Assembly (NCBI GenBank): GCA_000320545.1
Contig: ADNK01000492.1
Location: 1-44,997 of the forward strand
DNA length: 44,997 nucleotides
Reading direction: 5' to 3'
Source of the DNA: Bigelowiella natans CCMP2755
Lineage: Eukaryota; Cercozoa; Chlorarachniophyceae
The notes under the pieces are model-generated. The model was not told the DNA's origin and did not search any database. It worked only from the letters and a program-made list of their open reading frames with translations. Positions 36,178 to 44,997 of this stretch are shown piece by piece; position 1 is the first letter of the stretch; each line of letters opens with the position of its first letter. A program made the translations under genes and the position numbers.

Positions 36178-37363
36178 CGCCATCGACGACAAAACGTATC
36201 AGTATGTATATACGTCCGTATGGCGGCAGAAGAGCTACACCAGCTTAAAAAGATAACGATACGACAAGGAGGGTTGATTAGGCTGTCTTGTCCACCGTCT
36301 AATTGCTTTTCCTTACCTTCTAGTAGTAGTAGTAGTAGCAGCAGCAGTAGTAGTAGTAGTAGTATATATCCATTCTGCGAACACACCAGCTCCAATCGCT
36401 ATCATTGTCCCTCCTCCTCCTCACCAACCCTCCCCAGCACACTGCCAACGTAGTGAGATCCTCCTCCTCATCATCATCATCATCATCATCATTGGGCTTG
36501 CATCTTTGTCGCATTGATCTCTCCACTCTCTCCCAAAAAATCACAACCTAGTACGACTGTGAGCATCATCCAGTGTCTCTCTCCTCCTCTTATCCCTTGG
36601 GAATAAAGGGCGGATTGAATCATTGTTGTGGCAACATCGAAAAATCTACCTTGCTTCATGGTGGTTGCCCGCACGTAGAATGTCACAATAATAATAGACA
36701 TAGCGTATATACGAAAACATTGTATATGTATAAATGCAATGTATGTGCTGGCGTCTATAGTTGTTCGAACACGCAACGCACACATCTAGTAGACATGTGT
36801 TGCAGCATGCTGCATTTAGATTTTTATTCACCTGCATGATGCAATGCTATGTGCGTATGCTAGTATGGACATCCACCCTGCTAGCAGCACGCAGCTGAGC
36901 GTACGCGTCTAACTAGAAGTTTGAAGCGTATATATATACGTACTGGACTATAGCTAGCAAGTGGATGTGACGACGCATCTGCGTACACGCGACGGCCTCG
37001 TACACGGTGTATGATTATGCGTCATTATTTACAATCTAACAATTAGCAATTATGCTTCGTTATATGTGCGTCGCTGCGTTGGTCATCAATTTAGTAATGG
37101 CAGCGCTGTGGACTTGCTAGCTTGAATATGAGCTACATGTTGTACTAACTAAGCTAACGCGTGATAGCTCGACCTATAGCATAGCGGTAGCTAAATCTCC
37201 CACGCTCTAGCACTGTTTACTTAGTGCGCAATCATGCTAGCATGGTCTGATGAATGTGAATTTAATTCAGGCACCAATGACAACAATGGACATAGATATG
37301 CTTTAACACAGATGCACTCAATCTAGCAATCCAGACATGTGTAGATATGCATGCCATGCATGC

Positions 37364-37395
<32 letters not shown>

Positions 37396-37681
37396 GTGTA
37401 AAATACCCTTCCGGTACGATGTTTGATGAGTTTGAGTCACAAATATTATTCACATATCAAACATCACAGTCGTATGTGATCATTATATCTAGTTATGCTC
37501 CCCTCTCTCACATGTTGCCGCTGCTGGTGTCCTGCTGGTCAAAGTTGATATCGATGAACTCGTCATTCTAGGTAAATAGTAAGACCAAAAACAAATACGA
37601 AACCATTGTATCAAAGTGTTTCAAAATGCCGCGCACAGCAACAGAAAAAATTAGATCAATACTACCGCGCCACGAATACTA

Positions 37682-37723
<42 letters not shown>

Positions 37724-37749
37724 ACACACACTCATATATACATATGTGT

Positions 37750-37792
<43 letters not shown>

Positions 37793-37822
37793 TTATATCT
37801 CCTCCAATGCCTCGATATCTCT
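36148..37822. other. Convergent 3'-3' intergenic spacer 4
   Basis: This lies between the stop codons of the i-AAA protease and the PP2C gene. The first 0.5 kb is triplet-repeat-rich: (GAC/CGA)n right after the stop at 36147-36180, (TAG/CAG)n at 36322-36364, and an ATC run near 36465-36491. From about 36640 to 37560 it changes to the palindrome-rich composition seen in spacers 1-3, with GCTAGC at about 36880, 36952, 37116 and within CATGCTAGCATG at 37233-37244. A CT/TA/CA microsatellite block at 37685-37791 borders the PP2C stop. No gene recognised. Confidence 0.7.
37685..37791. repeat. Compound (CT)n ... (TA)n(CA)n microsatellite
   Basis: A CT run (37685-37719), short CA/TA patches, then (TA)n (about 37753-37782) and CACACACA, just beyond the PP2C stop codon. 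Confidence 0.9.
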
Positions 37823-38109
37823 CTACTTATTCAATGATGAATTTAGGATCCAATGCAGTACCTCCGAAAGTTGCTGAATTTGCTCAAGACTGAACTTATC
37901 AGAAGGCTCACTAGACCGCAAGTCCTTTTAGCGAGGAGGCCGAAAAGTAGGAGGAAGTAGGGGTAGTAGGGGCGGATGAAGGAGGTAAGTATATCAGCGT
38001 GTGCCGGGAGATGTCAACGCAAACCAGGAAGAAAATGAATATAAGCGAAGTAAGAGGATATGTGGTGACCGAGTAATAAGAAATATATAGCAGTAAAAGT
38101 AGATCGGAT

Positions 38110-38145
<36 letters not shown>

Positions 38146-38316
38146 AAACACACCTGTGGAAGGCGGAGCAGCATGACAGATAGGTTATCATGGGAGTTGG
38201 CTCTGAATGCATCCTCTGCAATGTTTCTTGCTATGTCTTCCCGATAGAAAGCGCGGCTATATCTTGAATAAATCGACTTAACAGCCTCAGCAGGCTCAAG
38301 CGTTGGCTCCATCCTG

Positions 38317-38353
<37 letters not shown>

Positions 38354-38901
38354 ATTATTAGATGTGACTCCTTTTGATACGCGCTTATCTAGTGCTCTGC
38401 GCGTGCTGTATATATGTCTAGTCACTTCTCCTCCTCCTCCTCCTCCTGTTTTCTACGCCGCCTACCACTCTGACACTATAATACTCCTACCAGAAGGTGT
38501 AGGGCTCGAAGAGGCCGTCGCACATGAGCATAATATACGGAGAACCAAGCGCACGTCGGTTGACCCAGTATACCTCTGGTTCTCCGCCGATTGCGTCGCA
38601 CCACGCATCACCAACCGACCGAGCTAGTGCCAGATTACCTGTGTTATTAATCCGGCAAAGACAGCAGCAGTATCCACACCAATCATCATCATCGCTCATC
38701 ATCATCATTCACCCTTTCTTCTTCTCCGCATGCAAGAAATGCTCGCTATTTTGTCGTCGTCATCGTCGTCGTGGTCGTCGTTGTCGTCGTCACCATCTCG
38801 TATCTATTATATGCGACTGACCATTGAGGCGCCCAAAAGCGATGAAGCCACCGTCGTGCTCGATGCGGGCACGGTCCACCTTTGGAGTATGGATCTGCGT
38901 C

Positions 38902-38940
<39 letters not shown>

Positions 38941-40325
38941 CAAGGAGGAGAAAGAAGAAGTACAAGCATAGAAGGAGAGTGATGTTATGAGCAATATTGA
39001 CCCCGTGTATGCATGATATTTCATTATCATTCTGCTCTCCCTCTCCTCTCCTCTCCGTTGTTATCAACACAGCTTCTGTTTTGTCCTGGAAAGCTGAACA
39101 ATGTTTGAAGAGCATGTTTCCACACACACACGCACACACTCAAACGTTGCAGCGAAAGACAACTATTTTGTTCTGCAACACGGCGAGGAACACTAGAAAA
39201 GGATCTTTTCCTTTCACGATTCGTAATTTGTGATGAAGAGTCGCTTCTCTTCTGTAATCTACCCTCGTCGTCTTCACGGCCTCCATGCCCTCGAGTTTCT
39301 TCTTCCCACCGCTGCGGAACCTCATCCACTACGTGGCAACAACAGAAAGACGATAAAGCTGACGAAAGGGACGAGGAAGGATGGGGCGGGGAGGAGGATG
39401 TAACGCATTGTAGATAATTCAGCTTCCGCTGCTAGTTCTTGTTCTGTAGTCCTCCTACCTGGTCCTCAGGTCGGATATTATCTTCCTGGAGTGCTTTCTC
39501 ATACCATTCTCGATCGAGCCACTCGTCAATCAGCTTGTACCTTCAACAACAACAACACGGATTCATTGGTTACGGTGAAATAACCTCTTAGAGGTTCCTT
39601 GATCACGGGTGTATTAATTACCAAGACTCCCCGCTCTGCATGGTCCACGCTGCAACCGAATCGCCTATTCAACGATTTCACATCGACATATGAATAAATA
39701 AAGGCTTTCCGATGCAAGCATATGGGACGGCATGGCTTGGCTTTGCCATGTTCCCTCCCCAAACGCGAAGAGCAGGAAACCATCATCACCCCATCGTCGC
39801 CGTAGTCGTCGTCGTCATCATCATCATCATCATCATCATCACTTTGATTATTCTCCTTGTCGACCTAGGTTGAGGAAATATATGTTGTTTTGAATCCCGA
39901 AGCACGCGCATAAGGTGCTGCCTTGCGTCATGAACTCGCTGCAAGAGGAGAGGAGGATTAATAATACCGGAAAAAGTGTGGTGATGGCACGTTAGTAGTA
40001 GCAGCAGTAGCAGGAGGAGGAGGACGCTGATACACACACTCTGGCTAGTCATCATCATTTTGATTCTACCAATTCTACATTAAGCTAATATCACAGCAAC
40101 TCCTGCTATTGCGTAACACTTACCTCTCACTGCCAACACCGCTACTACTACTACTACTACTTCTTAACACCATGGCTTGATATATGATTACCTTGAGATC
40201 TGCTTGATTTTCTCTCGAAAGTGGTCACGTAGGATCGAGGCCATCATCTCAGGGTAAATCTTGCTGCAAGGGGGGGGGGTAGCTGTATATGATATTGCCC
40301 CTTCCTTCCTTTTCTCTCTTTCACA

Positions 40326-40377
<52 letters not shown>

Positions 40378-40448
40378 TGCTGATCCTCTCAAAAGCAGCT
40401 GCCCACCATCATCGCTGTACAACTCCTGCTGCTACAAATACTACTTAG

Positions 40449-40482
<34 letters not shown>

Positions 40483-42403
40483 GTCTACCCTTTGGGAACA
40501 TCTATCTGCTCCACGATAGATTCGAAAGCTGTTGCTAATGTCCGCGAGCAATTGGAACCCCCATGCCCGTCCATGACCGCCGCGTATGATATGTTGACGC
40601 GCCTTCCTGCTGCACGCACGGCGCCGAACACGTGGCAGTCCTCGTGTCTACGGAGGAGGAGGGGGAGGAGGAGAGCGAGAGAAGGTGCAGGGGGGGGGGA
40701 GGGGGGGATAAGATGGCATGCGCGGAAAGTTTTAATGACACACGGCACATGATGATAGCAGCAGCAGCAGCAGCAGCTTACTATTATTACCTCGGTCTGC
40801 GGCCCTTGACGGAGCACTCGCTTGCGAGCGAAAACAGGGGCTTGATTCGGTTGGATCCTTTTGCTTGAAGAGAAGGGAATATTCTGCAGCAGCAGCAGCA
40901 GCAGCCGCGGGGGTTGGAAAGGGGAAGGGGGGGGGGGGAAGATGGGTGAGCATGATTTCGTCGTAGTCATCATCATTATCATCATCATCATCATCATCGG
41001 TGGGTAAGATGATGTTGGGAGAAGGACAATGCTTCGAATTGTACGACATCTTCTCCGCTCATCATCTGCTTATTATCTCTTTCTCGTGGTACACACGTCC
41101 TTCTCTGCGTCATCATCATCATCCCCCTCTTGTACTATTGATACCGTTCAAAAGCCTCTTCCTCCCTCGTTTGCTCCTCCACGGCTAATCGCAGCTCCTC
41201 AATCTGCTCGTTCATGACGTTTTCCTCCGCCATTTCGTGGTAGACTCGACGCTGCAGCTCGGTGAGTGTGTTGTCCCATGCCTCTCTCAACTCGTCACGC
41301 TACATCAGTGTCAACGACGCAAATGAGGAGGAGGAGGAGTATGGACGGCTATCTACACTCATCATCATCATCATCATCATGATTATGATTATAACTACTA
41401 GCAGTGAAAATTATACACATGAATAAGACAGAATGGATGCCGACGACTACAGTGATATTGATGATGGTACCTTGGTGGTTGTGAGAGGTACAGGCGAGTC
41501 TTTGACCGAGGCAGAAACAAACTCAGCAAAGGCAGCCTCCTCTGCGCTGTCGATACGAAGTGGCGTCCCTTCTTCTTCTTCTTCTTCTTCTCCTTCATCA
41601 TCTGCAGGATCATCTGGTAGCAGATTGTCACCTCTTTTTCCTCCCGCAGCAGCTGCACTCCACCCCATCTCATGCTGCCCCTCTGGGTCCCATACGCTTC
41701 CATCCTCAAGCCGAGCCACGTCACCGGAGAATGTATTTTCCGCAAGTTCCTGAGCTGTGATTTGCTCCAGGGGAGTCCATTCCCCGTCTTCATCTCCCAC
41801 ATCTTTTCCCATATCGTTGTTGTTGTTGTTGTTGATGCTGCTGCTTGTGACGCTCAGGAACCTTCGCCGCCTATAATTATCGAGAGCTTGATGATGTTGT
41901 TGGTACAAAATGGTAAGGAATGAATGATCTCTCTTGCCTCTCCCCGATCTCTGCCCTCATTTTGTATGTGCGAATATATCTGAATGTTGCCTTTCTTGCC
42001 CTCACCATGTTTGGCGTGGTATGCTCCGATCGATAAGCCGATTGCGTACGTTGAGGCCACCTATCACGGTCTCACCTCTTCCCTTCAGCACGGAATTACT
42101 TCGATGACTACTCCTGACCTGTTAGTTAGTGCAGTTGGTGATTCTTTGCTTTTCTCGGAGTTTGAGGGAGTCGAGGAAGAGTCTCATAGAGACCATCGAC
42201 TTTGTTCGTAACTGATTTTTTTTTTCCAATGCACGCACTACAGTAGATGGTGTCGTCGTTTAGGCAAGGAGAAAATATTGATTGGTTCTCACCAAAGCCG
42301 ATGGATGAAAACTAGGAACTCCGATCTTAAATACGGCGGTATTTTCGGTGGGAAAGTTGAGAATCATAAGAAGCGGGCAGACAAGGGCCAACATGAGTAG
42401 CAT
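37823..42403 (-). CDS. PP2C-family protein phosphatase with N-terminal hydrophobic, acidic and coiled-coil regions
   Basis: A metal-dependent Ser/Thr phosphatase. Phase-consistent exons: 42293-42403 (start MLLMLALVCPLLMILNF), 42006-42060, 41471-about 41955, 41145-41299, 40791-40863, 40489-40640, 40192-40263, about 39880-39950, 39622-39664, 39459-39540, 39263-39328, 38822-38894, 38491-38638, 38154-38313, 37823-37924. The first two exons are less certain. N-terminus: a signal-anchor-like helix, a poly-Asn and Glu-rich acidic region, then a coiled coil (LREAWDNTLTELQRRV). Catalytic motifs, in order: LRQGPQTEDCHVFG, AAVMDGHGGSN, FMTQGSTLCACFG, IYFLNLGDSVAAW, RARIEHDGGFI, ARSVGDAW, MCDGLFEP, RANSHDNLSVM. 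The metal-binding Asp residues are present. The phosphate-binding Arg after QG seems to be Gln, and GDSR reads GDSV. An insert of about 65-75 residues separates GDS from the HTPKVDRARI motif. Confidence 0.9.
38110..38142. repeat. (CA)n; (TG)n on the sense strand at a splice donor
   Basis: This lies in the last PP2C intron (37925-38153). On the sense strand the intron begins GTGTGTTTATTG and runs straight into (TG)n, so the repeat abuts the 5' splice site. Confidence 0.9.
38316..38351. repeat. (CA)n; (TG)n on the sense strand at a splice acceptor
   Basis: This lies in the PP2C intron 38314-38490. On the sense strand (TG)n runs to TGGCAG at the acceptor, so the exon 38154-38313 is flanked by TG repeats on both sides. 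Confidence 0.9.
38904..38938. repeat. (TG)n; (CA)n on the sense strand near a splice acceptor
   Basis: About ten bases upstream, in the sense direction, of the acceptor at 38895 in the PP2C gene. Confidence 0.9.
40321..40376. repeat. (CA)n(GA)n compound microsatellite
   Basis: In the PP2C intron 40264-40488. The same intron holds the (ACT)n run at 40447-40482. Confidence 0.95.
40447..40482. repeat. (ACT)n; (AGT)n on the sense strand just after a splice donor
   Basis: On the sense strand the donor GTAGAC at 40488 is followed at once by GTAGTAGTAG. Confidence 0.9.
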
Positions 42404-43110
42404 GTGGCGTGAAAAGGGGAGCGGGGAATGATGGAGACCCCTCTTGTCACACATTAGACCGCCCTGAGATACTTCTTTTACGTCTAGCATTTGGGGTTGG
42501 AGTCAAGAGGGGAAGGAGCTCCAAGTGAAGGGGAGGATCAAGCACCTAACCTCCTTTCTACTGGCGACGACGGACGGCTGCGGCGTTCGTAGGCCCCCCT
42601 ATCGGATTGAATGAAGGTGAGTGCTCTACAGCTGTATATAGATAAACCCCCAGCCAGCGTCACTTTTCGCTTCTTCTTCTTCCCTCCAGCCAGCAGCCTC
42701 AAGAGTCAGGGAGGGTGTGAGAGCCGCGCTATTTTGTTCCGGATCAGAATCTCGGTCTTGTATCGGTTAAGCGAAGTAGCTAATAGGGTTCCGATCCGAG
42801 CATGTCGCAGGCCTAAAATCACCTACATTTCATCCTTTTCGATGTGCGATGTGGGCATCATCTCGCCTTCCGCCAGCGAAGACTAGAAAACTACGATGTT
42901 TTTCCTTGTGGAAGGCGCAGCCCTTTGTCTCTCCCTGTGGGTGTGGGCTAGGAGAGAGTGGTGCTGGAATGAAAAGATGTCGAAGTTTCATATATTTTAT
43001 CGATGTAATATCGTAAAATGTTGGTTTTTTTTATTGGATTGCTTGATCCAGAGCTAAAAGAGAGATACGACGAGTAGCCAGCCTCAGAGCTGTGGAACAG
43101 GAAAGGAGAG
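42404..43110. promoter_or_regulatory. Divergent intergenic region, PP2C / YadA-like gene
   Basis: About 0.7 kb between the predicted PP2C start and the ATG at 43111 on the other strand. An open frame at 42611-42886 (plus) shows no family resemblance and is probably chance. It should contain both promoters; no recognisable element. Confidence 0.45.
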
Positions 43111-44504
43111 ATGTGGGTTCGCTCCCTCCCGCTCCTCCTCCTTGCTTTTGTATCCCCTCCAGAATACGTGGGCTGCTCTTGCAGGGCCGAAGCATCTAAT
43201 ATAGCGCCACCCATTGAATCTCCGAGCGATTCATCGCTGGAAATGATTGCCATCAAGGCAAGGCTAGTTAAGGTGAAGAGGAGGAGGAAACACGGAATAT
43301 TCCTGACGACTTGAAGTTCATGCATTCGTTGCTGCATAATTTTTCATCTTTTTTGCTCGCTCTTTCTCCTCCTCCTCCTTTTTCCCCTCCTCCCATACCT
43401 TAGCTCGAAGAGGAGTTGTTGAGGGTATCTCGTGCATTGAGGGAGCTCCAGTCTTCGTCTGATACACCATCACCTCGGGGGATGAAGGGCAGAAACAACA
43501 ACATCAACAACGATGATGTTGCAGAGCTCCTGTCGCTATTTCGATACAACACGAGGACAAATACTGTCGAGATTACTCGCGGAGCCAACCTTTGGCTTCA
43601 CTCTTCGTCGTCCTCCTCCCACTCCGCTTCGCAAGCAAGGAGGGGGCAGAGGGATTCAAGCTACTTGGCAGGGGGAAATCTTATAATAGGAAGCTCGCAT
43701 GACTATACTGACGCACTTGAGTCCGTAATAATCGGGAAGCGCAACGAGGTGAAAGGAGGCAGCCACTTCGTCAGTGGTTTTGGAAATATCGTTACGGGAT
43801 CAAACAGGTTAATAACGTCGTATTCATTCATTCCTGGAAGGCTTACGGCTGACATTTCATTATTATTGTTTTACGAACGGTGTTGTCATTTCGTTGTAAC
43901 ATCTCATCACCACCACCACTAATCGTCTCACCCTCAACTTGAAAAAACAGCATCCCTGATGGTACCACCTGACACATTTCCTTCTTTTTCCCGACTGTGC
44001 TGCATAGTTTCGCTGTGTCTACCTCTAGCGTGGTACGTGGTATAGGCGCTGTCTGTCTCGGAGGAGCAGCACACACTGTGACGGCCGATTTCGCCGTAGG
44101 CGTTGGGGGAAACGCTAATACTGCAAGCGGACCTTTCAGCATTGTGCTCGGCGGCAGTGATTCGAAGGCGAGCGGGGATTTCAGTGGTGTGCTCATAGGT
44201 GACAAGCATGAAACAACAGGGTATAAGGCCCTCGCAGCAGGAGGACAGCTCGGGATCGCGAGCGGCAATTTCTCCGTGGTGTTGGGGGGCTATTCTAGCC
44301 GAGCAAGTGGGTACGGCGGGTGGGTGGGGGGAGGTGAATGGAGCCATGCGGAAGGATGGTGGTCATCTGCTGGCATGGGGTACCAGAACAGAGCTCAAGG
44401 GTAATGATGATCATGATGACGATGTTGTTATGCTAGTGGAGATCGATCGGTTGATCATGGATGTTATGGAAGGAGAGTGAGTAACGAGATAGGTAGACAA
44501 AATG

Positions 44505-44540
<36 letters not shown>

Positions 44541-44836
44541 ATGCGGCCATCACTATTAAATACTGTCATGCTTTTCCTCCTCTTCCTCCTCCTCCTCCTT
44601 ATAACCTGGGAAGGTATCTCTCGATGGCACTCGGTGGAGAACATGTGTCTGTTACCGAGAGGAATGGGTACCGGGTCGGGGGTAGGGGTAAGATCGGTGG
44701 AGACAGCAACGACTACGGTGGCGGCAGTAACCACAAGAGCGGCAGCAATACAGATCAGCGTAACAGCCCTGATAAGCCGAGTGAGCTTCCAAGCGAGTAC
44801 TCGCCACGGGAGCTGAGGTGGGTTGGAGAGAAATAA
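43111..44836 (+). CDS. Secreted protein with YadA-like head (beta-roll) repeats
   Basis: Four phase-consistent exons: 43111-43272, 43404-43807, 44008-44400, 44614-44836. A signal peptide (MWVRSLPLLLLAFVSPP) is followed by a short linker and a helix (LEEELLRVSRALRELQ), then a Ser-rich segment. From about 43660 on come repeats of about 14-16 residues in the style of trimeric-autotransporter heads: LAGGNLIIGSSHD, VIIGKRNEVKGGSHFVSGFG, AVGVGGNANTASG, FSIVLGGSDSKASGDF, FSVVLGGYSSRASGYGG, and a last unit across the 44400/44614 junction (QGGYLSMALGGEHV). Such 'GG.n..AsG..s.v' repeats fold as a left-handed beta-roll in bacterial adhesins. Here the introns, poly-Ser stretches and lack of an outer-membrane anchor mark it as a nuclear gene. 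The role is unknown; a wall, scale or adhesion protein is an inference. Confidence 0.82.
44503..44540. repeat. (TAG)n trinucleotide repeat in an intron of the YadA-like gene
   Basis: A TAG run in the intron 44401-44613, which also holds CTC-rich pyrimidine runs before the acceptor at 44613. Confidence 0.9.
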
Positions 44837-44892
44837 GATATCGTAGTAAAACAGTATTTGTTTAGAGGCATCAAGGGAATTGAAGAACAGAG

Positions 44893-44934
<42 letters not shown>

Positions 44935-44997
44935 CTGTCCATGAGTGGAGGAGGAGGAGGAGGAGGAGGAAGAAGAAGAAGAAGAAGAGACTCTCTA
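44837..44997. other. Downstream region with (GA)n and (GAG/GAA)n repeats
   Basis: After the stop of the YadA-like gene: a GA tract at about 44896-44930, then GGA and GAA triplets (44947-44988) to the window end. No gene seen. Confidence 0.8.

Noticed and set aside
36147-36180. (GAC)n tract considered as a C-terminal Asp/Thr tail of the protease
   Set aside because: It starts right after the in-frame TGA, and the preceding residues fit the family C-terminus.
42611-42886. Plus-strand ORF of 91 codons in the PP2C/YadA divergent region
   Set aside because: No family resemblance, no splice partners and a random-looking composition.

Overview
This is nuclear DNA from a eukaryote, most likely a ciliated (flagellated) protist or alga. 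Nearly every gene is split by many short GT-AG introns. Di- and trinucleotide microsatellites are very frequent and sit mostly in introns and spacers. No rRNA, tRNA, CRISPR array or transposase was recognised. The lineage cannot be fixed from sequence alone. A nephrocystin-4 gene implies a cilium, and a mitochondrial i-AAA protease implies ordinary mitochondria.

Layout, left to right: (1) minus strand, 5' part of a very large helical-repeat protein that runs off the left edge, probably a HUWE1/TOM1/UPL1-type HECT ubiquitin ligase; (2) plus, NPHP4 (nephrocystin-4); (3) minus, alpha/beta hydrolase; (4) plus, DEP-domain protein; (5) plus, zinc-ribbon plus phytanoyl-CoA dioxygenase-like protein; (6) a weak, AT-richer stretch with uncharacterised open frames; (7) minus, an unrecognised membrane protein with a C-terminal membrane segment; (8) plus, a secreted protein resembling protist glycosyltransferases; (9) minus, JMJD6-type JmjC oxygenase, with a small LURP1/scramblase-like ORF just upstream on the same strand; (10) plus, YME1-type i-AAA protease; (11) minus, PP2C phosphatase with N-terminal extensions; (12) plus, a secreted protein whose body is YadA-like head repeats.

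The strands alternate almost perfectly, so gene borders are alternately divergent (short) and convergent (about 0.9-2.1 kb). The four convergent 3'-3' spacers (13003-14043, 21640-about 22650, 29098-29996, 36148-37822) look unlike the rest of the window. They are rich in short palindromes (GCTAGC, TGCATGCA-like words), three of them share the exact 12-mer CATGCTAGCATG, and two contain a degenerate repeat with an identical 17-base core. This is the strongest unexplained signal in the window.

Exons were rebuilt by hand from homology, GT/AG borders and reading-phase continuity. Borders given as exact satisfied all three; others are approximate. The genes show no shared pathway and look like a normal housekeeping and ciliary neighbourhood.
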